A DNA stretch of 64,000 nucleotides from Bacilli bacterium (GCA_900752905.1 CAADWX010000025.1:6978-70977), one strand, 5' to 3'. Shown: positions 1-7,402, counted from the first letter of the stretch. Program-made: numbers and translations. Notes: generated by a model not told the origin, from the letters alone.

Positions 1-432
1 AATTTAGTATCAATTACTGGTGATGGTGGAAATGCCTGGGGTTTTTATGGTAATGCATATAAGAAAATGTCTCCAAAATTATATTTATGGCAATATTATG
101 ATCGAAATACCGATAATTTATCAGAAGATGAATTAATTGATTGGTATATAAAAGAATTTTATGATTTAAGGCTGAAAGACTTAAATCCATATGAATTAAT
201 GGATACTTTAAAACAAAAATTTGGAGAGGAAATAATATTGCTTTGTCATGAGTTGCCTGGATTAGAAATAAATAAAGAACATTTTTGCCATAGAAGATTA
301 TTAGCAGATTGGATTGAACTTGAAACGGGTATTGTAATTCCTGAATTATCAATTAATGAATCTGGTGAGATTACCCAAGAAGAAATTTATGATCTCAAAC
401 CAAGAATAAAAAAACTAATTAAAAAAGATTAA
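1..432 (+). CDS. DUF488-like protein, C-terminal part (5' end outside window)
   Basis: The reading frame is open from base 1 to a TAA at 430-432, so the window starts inside the gene; the first in-frame ATG (67) is probably internal. The visible 143 residues end with a stretch of the pattern ILLCHELPG..FCHRRLLADW, which matches the C-terminal signature of DUF488 proteins (an aliphatic LLC segment followed by a CHR motif). DUF488 members have no firm biochemical role. The gene is closed by a hairpin terminator overlapping its stop. It lies in a decaying accessory segment, so it may be a passenger gene. Family call rests on motif resemblance only. Confidence 0.6.
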   Translation, partial: NLVSITGDGGNAWGFYGNAYKKMSPKLYLWQYYDRNTDNLSEDELIDWYIKEFYDLRLKDLNPYELMDTLKQKFGEEIILLCHELPGLEINKEHFCHRRLLADWIELETGIVIPELSINESGEITQEEIYDLKPRIKKLIKKD

Positions 433-459
433 AGAATTATCATAATGGTAATTCTTTTT
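431..459 (+). terminator. Rho-independent terminator after the DUF488-like gene
   Basis: Stem AAAGAATTA / TAATTCTTT with a 9-nt loop, followed by a T run; it overlaps the stop codon. Confidence 0.7.
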
Positions 460-473
460 CTTTAGTGTTATTT

Positions 474-954
474 GACTTACTTTTTGACAATCACCACATG
501 GTGATTATGACCATATGGGTGAAGCTATTAATTTAGTTAATAAATTAAAAAAAGATAATTATAATTTAGAGTTTTTAAATACAAAATTTATGATAATGAA
601 AATGATAGCAGTAGTGTTATTTATTTGAACTATAATGATTATAAGTTTTTATTTATGGGAGATGCTGGTGTAGGAAGAGAAAAAGATATTCTAGATAAAT
701 ATAACTTATCAGATATTGATGTCTTAAAAGTAGGACATCATGGTAGTAAGACAAGTAGTAGTAAAGAATTAATTAATGAAATAAAACCTAATTATTCTAT
801 AATTAGTGTTGGGAAGGACAATCGTTATGGTTATCCGAATAAAGAAGTATTAGATAATATAGAAGATTCAAAAATATATAGAACAGATCAAGTTGGTAGT
901 ATCATGTTTAAAATTAAAAATAATAAATTGAAAATAGAGACTTGTAGTTTATAG
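474..954 (+). pseudogene. Eroded ComEC/Rec2-type MBL-fold hydrolase (copy 1)
   Basis: Remnants of a metallo-beta-lactamase-fold protein like the C-terminal domain of ComEC. The first piece (about 505-585) reads DYDHMGEAINLVNK, the DHxG part of the HxHxDH metal site, then NYNLEFLNTK. A frame change near 590 follows. The second piece (625-954) reads through FLFMGDAGV, then VLKVGHHGSKTSSS, ISVGKDNRYGYPN and YRTDQVGSI, all typical of the ComEC MBL domain. The N-terminus, the first His pair and the central block are missing or out of frame, so no active enzyme is expected. A second relic of the same family lies at 2040-2378. Confidence 0.75.
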
Positions 955-965
955 GAAGGAGTAAT

Positions 966-1326
966 ATGAACTATTATAATGAAATTAAAAATGAATTAAT
1001 AAATAATGAAATAAATAGAAAAGTTAAAAGTTATTCAATTAATAAAAGTGATTTAAATACTTACTATAATGTCGGTAAGTTATTACTAGCTGTGGGTAAT
1101 CAATATGGAGAAAGTATTATTAAAGAGTATTCAATTAAGAGAAAGAATAAAATCTAATGAATATGAAAGGCTTCCGGAATCTACTAAAAATAAATCAGTA
1201 GAACAAAAAGAATCCGATATAGTTGATTTTATCAAGAATCCAATTTTGATTAAGAATGATAATAAATATGTAATTAAATATTGCTCTGATGAGAGAATAA
1301 TTGCTAGAAAATATGAATTGGTGTGA
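966..1326 (+). pseudogene. Eroded DUF1016 (YhcG-type PDDEXK nuclease) gene
   Basis: The 5' piece (966-1157) encodes YNVGKLLLAVGNQYGESIIKEYS, the DUF1016 N-terminal helix pattern. After a large internal deletion and frame change, the 3' piece (to 1326) encodes KYVIKYCSDERIIARKYELV, the usual extreme C-terminus of DUF1016/YhcG proteins, where the nuclease fold ends. The catalytic core is absent. A ribosome binding site (GGAAGGAG) and ATG remain at 957-968, so a 63-residue fragment might still be translated. The same C-terminal piece reappears at 2310-2378. Confidence 0.75.
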
Positions 1327-1332
1327 TATAAT
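1324..1332 (+). promoter_or_regulatory. Extended -10 promoter (TGATATAAT)
   Basis: TG-A-TATAAT sits 24 bases before the ATG at 1357, with no convincing -35. It overlaps the end of the DUF1016 relic and recurs at 2376-2384 before the next intact gene. Confidence 0.55.
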
Positions 1333-1356
1333 AGATATAGATTTGGAGATGATTAG

Positions 1357-2004
1357 ATGAAAATCGAACTTAGTAATTTTACTATTGAATATGACAAAGA
1401 GATTGATTATATGTCAAATATAATTTCAACATTAGAAAACAATACCATTGAAATTTTAGAATTTTTTGAACTTGAAAAACTTTCTCAAAAAAAGAAAGTA
1501 GTGATTTTTACTGATAGAGAAAAATATAAGAAACATTTGTTGCCATTTGTAAAAGAATTTAAAGAATGGATGTGTGCAGATACATACGATGGTAATATTA
1601 ACTTGTTAGAAATGTCTGAAGCAAGAAAATCTAAAGAACATGAAGATATGGATATGGATGAATTTATAAAATGCATACTACATGAGTTTGTGCATTCATG
1701 TCAGCAAGAGTGGAATGAAAATTCTGAGGGTGTTAGTTGGTATTGGGAAGCATTGGCAACTAATTTAAGTAATCAAGATTATTCAACAGTTAGTTTAGAA
1801 GATTGTGATTTTGAAAAATTAAAAAGTGATTTTAATGGAACAGAAAACGGGTATAGTTACTCATATACTTTAGGAAAATACATGCTAGAAAATTATTCTA
1901 AAGAAAAATTGTTAGAATACGTTAAGAATCCAGATTTGTTAAAGCAAGATGCAAATCACATATTTGAAACAGTCAAACAATCACAAAAAAATAAAAAATT
2001 ATAG
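1357..2004 (+). CDS. Putative zinc metallopeptidase with HExxH motif
   Basis: A 215-residue protein of unknown family. It carries HEFVH at residues 109-113 and a downstream Glu in WYWEALA (E131). This HExxH plus Glu layout is that of gluzincin-type zinc peptidases (peptidase MA-like), in which the two His and the second Glu bind zinc and the first Glu activates water. No signal peptide or membrane segment is seen, so it is probably cytosolic. The start follows GGAGATGA with good spacing. It stands alone between an extended -10 promoter and its own terminator, with two eroded modules on either side. Substrate unknown; the metallopeptidase reading is inferred from the motif alone. Confidence 0.6.
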   Translation: MKIELSNFTIEYDKEIDYMSNIISTLENNTIEILEFFELEKLSQKKKVVIFTDREKYKKHLLPFVKEFKEWMCADTYDGNINLLEMSEARKSKEHEDMDMDEFIKCILHEFVHSCQQEWNENSEGVSWYWEALATNLSNQDYSTVSLEDCDFEKLKSDFNGTENGYSYSYTLGKYMLENYSKEKLLEYVKNPDLLKQDANHIFETVKQSQKNKKL

Positions 2005-2010
2005 AAATAG

Positions 2011-2036
2011 GAATTATCAATTTGATAGTTCTTTTT
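2011..2036 (+). terminator. Terminator after the HExxH gene
   Basis: Stem GAATTATCA / TGATAGTTC with a 3-nt loop and five T residues. Confidence 0.7.
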
Positions 2037-2039
2037 ATT

Positions 2040-2378
2040 CGACTTACTTTTTGACAACAACTACATTGGACTATGATCATATGGGTGAAGCTATTAATTT
2101 AGTTAATAATTTTAAAATAGAGAGTGTAATATTTAATTGTGGAGAGTTAAATGATTTAGAAAAAATTAACTAAAGTATTGAATCAAAAAAACATAAAACA
2201 TGAAATATGTATTAATAATATAAAAGAAGATAACTATAATTTAGAATTTTTAAATACAAAAATTTATGACAATGAAAATGATACAGTTAGAATTATTATT
2301 TGTAAATATAATAATGAGTATGTTATTAAATATTATTCGGATGATAGAATAATCGTTAGAGAATATGAGTTAGTGTGA
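2040..2378 (+). pseudogene. Chimeric relic: MBL-hydrolase middle joined to DUF1016 C-terminus (copy 2)
   Basis: The relic starts with DYDHMGEAINLVNNFKIESVIFNCGELNDLEK, the MBL-fold metal-site region, which shares near-identical DNA with bases 505-545. After a frame change it continues (2178 on) with NYNLEFLNTKIYDNENDT, then passes directly into NNEYVIKYYSDDRIIVREYELV, the C-terminus of DUF1016. Compared with 474-1326, the end of the MBL gene and nearly all of the DUF1016 gene are deleted. A 66-residue fragment (2178-2378) is open but lacks any full domain. Confidence 0.75.
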
Positions 2379-2384
2379 TATAAT
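2376..2384 (+). promoter_or_regulatory. Extended -10 promoter (TGATATAAT)
   Basis: Same element as at 1324-1332, carried by the duplicated 3' end of the DUF1016 relic. A start site near 2391 would favour the ATGs at 2398-2404 for the next gene. Confidence 0.55.
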
Positions 2385-2403
2385 TAAAATGGATGTGATG
2401 ATG

Positions 2404-3027
2404 ATGAATTTTAAACAAGAAATTAATGAATTAGAAATGTTTAATTGTTGTGATGATTTTGTTTTTTATAAAGGTGAAATTCCTATATTATTTTCTGCAC
2501 CTCATACTATGAGGCAAAAAAAGGAAGATGGAAGTATAAAATCATCTGAACCTTATACTAAAGCAATAGCATTATATTTAAATAAGTATTTTAATGTATT
2601 TTCAATTGTTAAGATTAATGATACTGGTCTTGATTCAAACCGCGATAATGATGATAATTATAAAAAAGAATTAATGAAAATAGTTAAAGAAAATAATATA
2701 AAATTAGTTATTGATCTTCACGGTGCTTCAAAAGAAAGGAATTTTGATGTTGAATTTGGTACGTTAAATAATTTGTCAATAGATTTTTCTACGATAAAAG
2801 AGTTGGAAGATGCTTTTAAAGAAAATGGAATAAAAAATGTCTTATATAATGCACCATTTAAAGGTGGTGCGATTACTCAATATTTATATGGTATAAATGA
2901 TATTGATGTAGTGCAAATAGAAATTAATGGAAAATATAGAAATTCAGATAATATTGATTTATTAAAAAAGATTATTGATTCATTAGTAAATTTTATACAT
3001 CAGTATAATACGTATATAAATAGATAA
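2404..3027 (+). CDS. N-formylglutamate amidohydrolase-like protein
   Basis: About 207 residues. Family signs are SAPHTMRQ near the N-terminus (the metal-binding PH segment), SNRD, VIDLHGA in the middle, GGAITQ, and VQIEINGKYR near the end. These match the N-formylglutamate amidohydrolase superfamily, zinc enzymes related to carboxypeptidase-like folds. No histidine-degradation genes are nearby, so the true substrate is open. Four in-frame ATGs crowd the start (2389, 2398, 2401, 2404); 2404 is preferred because the -10 at 2379-2384 puts transcription start near 2391. No terminator is seen just after the gene. Confidence 0.65.
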   Translation: MNFKQEINELEMFNCCDDFVFYKGEIPILFSAPHTMRQKKEDGSIKSSEPYTKAIALYLNKYFNVFSIVKINDTGLDSNRDNDDNYKKELMKIVKENNIKLVIDLHGASKERNFDVEFGTLNNLSIDFSTIKELEDAFKENGIKNVLYNAPFKGGAITQYLYGINDIDVVQIEINGKYRNSDNIDLLKKIIDSLVNFIHQYNTYINR

Positions 3028-3244
3028 TTAGGTTAGTGAATATGAATATTAATAGAATCTATATAGAATATTTAGAAAATAATAAATTTATAAAAAAATA
3101 TAAATATAAACGCTGATAAACTATTTAAATTTATAGGAATTTTGAATTTATAGAAGATAATTTAATAATATAGAATATGATGTTATAATAAAAAAATAAA
3201 ATAGTGTATTATTATGCATGTTTTTTTGTATAGTGTGTAAACTT
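3028..3244. other. Non-coding, very AT-rich spacer
   Basis: No open frame with a plausible start and ribosome site, apart from a 26-codon frame starting at about 3042. It looks like eroded coding DNA. Nothing else recognised. Confidence 0.5.
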
Positions 3245-3255
3245 ATAATGTATAC

Positions 3256-3368
3256 AATAAAAAATAATTAGCATATAATATTATGTGTGTTATGAAGGGT
3301 AATATTGTTTGTACGCTACAGCAAATAGCGTTTATATAGATAGAGAACAAATTTGTTCTCTTTTTTTT
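3256..3368 (+). ncRNA. Possible small RNA between TATAAT and a strong terminator
   Basis: TATAAT lies at 3245-3250 with no good -35. The downstream stretch contains a hairpin ACGCTA / TAGCGT (3313-3331, 7-nt loop) and ends in the terminator at 3343-3368, with no coding frame. A transcript of about 110 nt is possible. Inference from layout only. Confidence 0.3.
3343..3368 (+). terminator. Perfect palindromic terminator
   Basis: GAGAACAAA / TTTGTTCTC (3343-3360) followed by eight T. No protein gene ends just upstream, so it must serve a longer transcript or a small RNA. Confidence 0.75.
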
Positions 3369-3417
3369 AAATTTATATTGAATAAAAAAAATTTTATGTT
3401 ATAATTATTTATGTAAT

Positions 3418-3494
3418 GTCTCCTTAGCTCAGTTGGCTAGAGCACGTGACTCTTAATCTCGGGGTCCAGGGTTCGAATCCCTGAGGGGACACCA
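3418..3494 (+). tRNA. tRNA-Lys (anticodon CUU), CCA encoded
   Basis: The cloverleaf reads clearly. Acceptor GTCTCCT pairs with AGGGGAC (one T-G wobble), the D arm is GCTC...GAGC, the anticodon loop is CTCTTAA with CTT at the anticodon position, and the T arm is CAGGG-TTCGAAT-CCCTG. The discriminator A is followed by an encoded CCA. The anticodon stem has one T-T mismatch. CUU reads the AAG lysine codon. A terminator follows at 3505-3537. The gene marks the border between the decaying segment on the left and stable genes on the right. Confidence 0.95.
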
Positions 3495-3504
3495 TTATGA
3501 AAAT

Positions 3505-3537
3505 AACCGTTGAAATTCAGCGGTTTTTTATTTTTTT
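3505..3537 (+). terminator. Terminator after tRNA-Lys
   Basis: AACCGTTGAA pairs with TTCAGCGGTT (one wobble), then a T-rich tail. Confidence 0.8.
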
Positions 3538-3553
3538 AGTCTTGTTATTTTAC

Positions 3554-3582
3554 TTGAAATTTTTTTAGGTTATTAGTATAAT
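3554..3582 (+). promoter_or_regulatory. Sigma-A promoter TTGAAA-17-TATAAT
   Basis: -35 at 3554-3559 and -10 at 3577-3582. Expected start near 3589, only about four bases before the ATG at 3593, so the message would be almost leaderless. Confidence 0.65.
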
Positions 3583-3592
3583 TGTTTTAGAG

Positions 3593-3979
3593 ATGATTTA
3601 TGTGGAAAGAAATAAAATTGAAAAATTTATACAATTTGTTGTTGATCTTGTACAAGAAGATGATACTTTTATGAATGGTGGATCCGCTGGTTATTATTTT
3701 ACTCATGGCGGATGTTATGAATTATTTAAAGTAGTAAATCATTATATTCCTGAGACAGTTTGTATGATAAATAAAGAATTAGATCATTGTGCGATAGGTT
3801 ATAATAACAATATTTATGATGCATTAGGAATTGTTGAAAATAAAGATGAGTTTTCTATTGCTACAAAAGAAGATATAGAATATATGGAAAGATCTTTTGG
3901 CCTTAAAATTAAATCGTTAGAATCTGATAATATAATAAATGAGGTTGAAGAATGTAATATAAAAGGTATACTTTATTAG
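3593..3979 (+). CDS. Small protein with candidate Cys-His-Asp site
   Basis: A 128-residue cytosolic protein that I cannot place in a named family with certainty. It shows THGGCYELFKVV (C41), INKELDHCAIGY (H65) and NNNIYDALGIV (D76). The order Cys, then His in a strand, then Asp in the next strand resembles a transglutaminase/papain-like catalytic site. No signal peptide. It has its own promoter and ends at a two-way terminator shared with the convergent amidase, with which it overlaps by four bases. An alternative start at Met27 would keep the Cys-His-Asp region. Catalysis is an inference. Confidence 0.55.
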   Translation: MIYVERNKIEKFIQFVVDLVQEDDTFMNGGSAGYYFTHGGCYELFKVVNHYIPETVCMINKELDHCAIGYNNNIYDALGIVENKDEFSIATKEDIEYMERSFGLKIKSLESDNIINEVEECNIKGILY

Positions 3980-3990
3980 TATGCCTTTTT
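3961..3990. terminator. Bidirectional terminator
   Basis: AAAGGTATAC / GTATGCCTTT with A and T runs on either side, between two convergent genes. Confidence 0.75.
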
Positions 3991-5217
3991 AATTTCTTTA
4001 TCTATTGATTTCGCAATAGCATCAATATATTTGTCTTTATTTGTTTTTATGTTGTTTAAATCAGTATTATCAATTATATATCCAAGTTCTATTAAGTAAC
4101 TTTCAACTCCAATATTTGAGTTGTAATAAGGATTATTGCCATATGTAGATATATTGTTTGCAACATATGCTCCAGTCATTATTCCACCAGTTTCTCTTAT
4201 TATAAACAAATAATTAGTATTTGTAGATATTCTAGATAGTTCATATCCTTTTTCTTTAGCACTTTCTTTTGCATTATTTACATCATTTAAAGTTAAAGTT
4301 CTTACATAAACTCCGTCTTGTACTTTGTAATGAGTATTATTTGAATATGTTGTATTTGCTTTTTCTACTATATTTTTTACTATAGTACTTGCAAATTCAA
4401 GATTGGTATTATATGGAGCATAAACTTCAACTCCGTGAATATTTCCTTTGATTGATAAACTATTTAAGTGAAGGGATATTAAATATTTTGCTTTAACATC
4501 TTGTGGGATGATAGCTCTTCCATTTTCTCCATAGGGTGATAAATATTTATTTTCATCTCTTGTTAATTTTACTTTATAGCCTAAATTTTCTAAATTTTCT
4601 TTTAATGAAATAGCATATTCTAATGTATAAAATGCTTCTGTATCACTTCCATATATTGCTCCAGTATCATTACCACCATGTCCAGCATCTATTACAATAT
4701 CGTATATGTTATTATCTTTTTTTGACTTAGTTGTTTTAATTTTAAATACATTTATATTATTTACTTTACTTGATGTTATAGTTGTTTTTTTATTTTCTTT
4801 TATTGCATAATACTCCGAATTGTTATATTCGGTATTATTGTTAAGACTATAATATTTATCGTTTATTTTTAAAAGTACATAATAATTTTTACATTTTAAA
4901 TTTTCTAAATTTATGCCTTCATTTATATATTGAGACAAGTAGAATGTAGTTTTGTTATCATTTTGCTCATAATTTAATTTATAATTTATTTCTTCTTTGT
5001 TATTTTTTAATGCAATACTTATGTTTTTAATATCAGTATTTAAATTAATATTTCCTTTAATATTAAGATGTGTACCATATATTGTATATTCTTCTATATT
5101 AGCTTCTTGTTTTTCTATTATTTTTATTACTTTATCACTTATATAAAGAGAGTATATAGTAATAATTGAAATAGATATACATAATATAATTATGATACTT
5201 ATAATTCTTTTTTTCAT
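3976..5217 (-). CDS. N-acetylmuramoyl-L-alanine amidase (Amidase_3), membrane-anchored
   Basis: A 413-residue cell-wall hydrolase that cuts the amide bond between muramic acid and L-Ala. Residues 5-26 form a signal or anchor helix. Residues 40-160 are a non-catalytic N-domain without recognised family. From about 172 the Amidase_3 fold gives VIDAGHGG (H180), a Glu in DTEAF (E194), SLHLNS (H250) and the catalytic Glu in YLIELGY (E377), so all zinc and catalytic positions are present. A -10 TATAAT for this strand lies at 5238-5243, and the start follows AGTGGTGG. It resembles sporulation or vegetative CwlD/AmiC types, but the context does not decide which. Confidence 0.9.
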   Translation of the reverse strand: MKKRIISIIIILCISISIITIYSLYISDKVIKIIEKQEANIEEYTIYGTHLNIKGNINLNTDIKNISIALKNNKEEINYKLNYEQNDNKTTFYLSQYINEGINLENLKCKNYYVLLKINDKYYSLNNNTEYNNSEYYAIKENKKTTITSSKVNNINVFKIKTTKSKKDNNIYDIVIDAGHGGNDTGAIYGSDTEAFYTLEYAISLKENLENLGYKVKLTRDENKYLSPYGENGRAIIPQDVKAKYLISLHLNSLSIKGNIHGVEVYAPYNTNLEFASTIVKNIVEKANTTYSNNTHYKVQDGVYVRTLTLNDVNNAKESAKEKGYELSRISTNTNYLFIIRETGGIMTGAYVANNISTYGNNPYYNSNIGVESYLIELGYIIDNTDLNNIKTNKDKYIDAIAKSIDKEIKKAY

Positions 5218-5275
5218 ATGAGTTAACCACCACTTTAATTATAACAAAAAAGTTTTATATATTCTATATACTGTG

Positions 5276-5305
5276 TTGACTTTTTATAAATATGTGTGTT
5301 AAAAT
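5276..5305 (+). promoter_or_regulatory. Sigma-A promoter of secE-nusG
   Basis: TTGACT at 5276-5281, 18-bp spacer, TAAAAT at 5300-5305. Confidence 0.65.
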
Positions 5306-5358
5306 TTATTTAGACACAGATAGGTGTTTTTATTTTAGAAAAAAATAAGAGGTGCAAT

Positions 5359-5538
5359 ATGAAGAAATTAGCTAGATTTCTAGATAGTGTAAAAAAAGAA
5401 ATGAAGAAAGTTAGATGGCCAAAGAAAAATGAAATATTAACTTATGGTACAGTTACAGTATTATTTGTTTTAACGTTTGCAGCATTTTTTGGTATACTTG
5501 ATGTTGTAATATCAAGCATTAAAACATTAGTGGGGTAG
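5359..5538 (+). CDS. secE: Preprotein translocase subunit SecE
   Basis: A 59-residue protein, short as usual for Gram-positive SecE. The amphipathic N-terminal half contains the family pattern KKEMKKVRWPKKNE, followed by one transmembrane helix (about residues 28-55) ending in VVISSIK. SecE clamps the SecY channel in the membrane. The start is an ATG after AGAGGTG. It is followed after three bases by nusG, the near-universal secE-nusG order; rpmG, often just upstream, is not here. Confidence 0.95.
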   Translation: MKKLARFLDSVKKEMKKVRWPKKNEILTYGTVTVLFVLTFAAFFGILDVVISSIKTLVG

Positions 5539-5541
5539 ATT

Positions 5542-6075
5542 ATGGAAAAAGAATGGTATGTAGTTAATACTTATTCTGGGCACGAGAATAAGGTAAAAGA
5601 AAAATTAGAAATGCGTGCTAGTACAATGGGAATGGAAGATTATATATTTAGAGTAGTTGTTCCAGAGCAAAAAGAAGTTGAATATAAAGATGGGAAAGAA
5701 AAAGTAAAAGTTAAAAAGATGTTCCCTGGATATATTTTAGTTGAGATGATTATGACTGATGAGGCTTGGTTTATAGTAAGAAATACACCTGGTGTTACAG
5801 GATTTATAGGTTCATCAGGAAAGGGAGCTAAACCATTTCCTTTAACTCCACAAGAAGTTGATAAAATACTTGGTAGTATGGGAATGAGCAGACTTGAAAT
5901 TGGTAATAATTTAAATATTGGTGATATGGTTAAAGTAATAAATGGTCCTTTTACATCAATGTATGGAAAAGTTAAAAGTATTGATATGGAAAACCAAAAA
6001 TTAGAAGTTACTCTTGACTTATTTGGGCAAGAAACTGTTGTTGAACTTGGAATAAGTGAAATAGAGAAAGCTTAA
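5542..6075 (+). CDS. nusG: Transcription termination/antitermination factor NusG
   Basis: 177 residues. The N-terminal NGN domain starts with EWYVVNTYSGHENKVKEKL and contains the MFPGYILVEM core, which contacts the RNA polymerase clamp. The C-terminal KOW domain (from about residue 124) has NIGDMVKVINGPF and closes with VVELGISEIEKA. It couples transcription elongation to pausing and to ribosomes. It sits between secE and the ribosomal stalk genes as in most Bacilli, and a promoter for the downstream rplK lies right after its stop. Confidence 0.97.
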   Translation: MEKEWYVVNTYSGHENKVKEKLEMRASTMGMEDYIFRVVVPEQKEVEYKDGKEKVKVKKMFPGYILVEMIMTDEAWFIVRNTPGVTGFIGSSGKGAKPFPLTPQEVDKILGSMGMSRLEIGNNLNIGDMVKVINGPFTSMYGKVKSIDMENQKLEVTLDLFGQETVVELGISEIEKA

Positions 6076-6087
6076 ATAAATTAATTG

Positions 6088-6116
6088 TTTACAAAACAGA
6101 AAAAATATGTTATTAT
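6088..6116 (+). promoter_or_regulatory. Sigma-A promoter of rplK-rplA
   Basis: TTTACA (6088-6093), 17-bp spacer, TATTAT (6111-6116), just after nusG. It gives rplK its own leader of about 90 nt. Confidence 0.6.
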
Positions 6117-6148
6117 TAATTAGCTATATTATTTATTAATATAGATTA

Positions 6149-6183
6149 AGTGGGAGATGTTGGCGGATATCATTTGAACCACT
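6149..6183 (+). promoter_or_regulatory. L1-binding hairpin in the rplK leader
   Basis: AGTGG / CCACT stem with GGGAG on the 5' side, the pattern of ribosomal protein L1 target sites that mimic 23S rRNA. It lies 31 bases before the GTG start of rplK. A second hairpin of the same type is at 6661-6693. Confidence 0.55.
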
Positions 6184-6214
6184 CGCGAAAAAGTATAATA
6201 TAGGAGGTGTTTTC

Positions 6215-6640
6215 GTGGCAAAAGAAATTACAAAAATAATTAATTTACAAATTCCTGCTGGAAAAGCTACTCCAGCACCACCAGTAGGTACAGTACTTGG
6301 ACCTGCAGGTATAAATTTAGGGGAATTTGTTACAAAATATAATGATGCTACAAGAGATAAAATGGGAGATATAATACCAGTTGAAATTACTGTTTATGAT
6401 GACAGATCATTTGACTTTGTATTAAAAACTCCACCAACTGCATTCTTAATTAAGAAATTTGCAAAAATTAATAAAGGATCAGTTAAAGGTTCAACTGAAA
6501 CTGTAGCAACACTTACAAAAGAACAATTAAGAGAAATTGCTGAAATTAAATTGCCAGACTTAAATGCTTATGGAGTAGAAGAAGCTATGAGAATAGTTGA
6601 AGGAACTGCTCGTAACATGGGTGTTAAAGTATCTGAATAA
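6215..6640 (+). CDS. rplK: 50S ribosomal protein L11
   Basis: 141 residues, the family's normal length. The N-domain has the Pro/Gly-rich linker GKATPAPPVGTVLGPAGINLGEF, and the C-domain binds the GTPase-associated centre of 23S rRNA. The start is GTG preceded by AGGAGGTG, which fixes the site. First gene of the L11-L1 pair. It is flanked before and after by hairpins of the L1-target type, so it is expected to be under autogenous translational control by L1. Confidence 0.97.
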   Translation: MAKEITKIINLQIPAGKATPAPPVGTVLGPAGINLGEFVTKYNDATRDKMGDIIPVEITVYDDRSFDFVLKTPPTAFLIKKFAKINKGSVKGSTETVATLTKEQLREIAEIKLPDLNAYGVEEAMRIVEGTARNMGVKVSE

Positions 6641-6660
6641 AAACATGTAGGTTAATTACC

Positions 6661-6693
6661 TATGTGGGAGGAAAAATCCGCAAATACCACATA
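6661..6693 (+). promoter_or_regulatory. L1-binding hairpin before rplA
   Basis: TATGTGG / CCACATA stem with GGGAGG on the 5' side. Its 3' arm abuts the rplA ribosome site AAGGAGG, so L1 bound here would block its own translation. A small hairpin AGGT / ACCT directly precedes it. Confidence 0.6.
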
Positions 6694-6706
6694 AGGAGGA
6701 AATAAA

Positions 6707-7402
6707 ATGAAAAAAGGTAAGAAATATGTAGCTGCATCTTCAAAAATAGATAAGACTAAATCTTATACTAAAGAAGAAGCTATTAAATTAGTTAAAGAAA
6801 CTTCAACAGCTAATTTTGATGCAACTGTAGAGCTTGCACTTAGATTAAATCTTGATACTAAGAAAGCTGATCAACAATTAAGAGGTGCATTAGTACTTCC
6901 AAATGGAACAGGAAAAACTAAAAAAGTATTAGTTATTGCAAAAGGACCTGCTGCTCAAGCTGCAAAAGATGCTGGTGCTGATTATGTAGGAGATACTGAC
7001 ATGCTTGAAAAAATCGAAAAAGAAAATTGGTTTGATTTCGATGTTATGGTAGCAACTCCTGATATGATGCCTGCTTTAGGAAAACTTGGAAAAATTTTAG
7101 GGCCTAAAGGATTAATGCCAAATCCAAAAACTGGAACAGTTACAATGGATACTAAAAAAGCTGTAGAAGAAGTTAAAAAAGGACGTGTAGAATACAGAAC
7201 TGATAGTTATGGTAATTTACATGTTATCATTGGAAAGGTATCTTTCGATGATGAAAAATTAGTTGAAAATCTTAATGCTTTCATGAACTTGATTAATAAA
7301 ACTAAACCTATGACAGTAAAAGGTAAATATATTTTAAATGTTGCTGTTACTTCAACAATGGGACCAAGTGTTAAAATTAGTCAAGAAAGCTTTGACTTTT
7401 AA
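6707..7402 (+). CDS. rplA: 50S ribosomal protein L1
   Basis: 231 residues, full length. Typical segments are [12 protein letters not shown], the NGTGK loop, the [21 protein letters not shown] core and the [13 protein letters not shown] region. L1 forms the mobile stalk at the ribosomal E site and represses its own mRNA through hairpins like those at 6149-6183 and 6661-6693. The last codons hold the -35 of the promoter for rplJ. Confidence 0.97.
   Translation: MKKGKKYVAASSKIDKTKSYTKEEAIKLVKETSTANFDATVELALRLNLDTKKADQQLRGALVLPNGTGKTKKVLVIAKGPAAQAAKDAGADYVGDTDMLEKIEKENWFDFDVMVATPDMMPALGKLGKILGPKGLMPNPKTGTVTMDTKKAVEEVKKGRVEYRTDSYGNLHVIIGKVSFDDEKLVENLNAFMNLINKTKPMTVKGKYILNVAVTSTMGPSVKISQESFDF

Noticed and set aside
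625..954. 109-residue frame considered as an intact small MBL protein
   Set aside because: It lacks the HxHxDH half of the metal site and continues an upstream fragment in another frame, so it is a pseudogene part.
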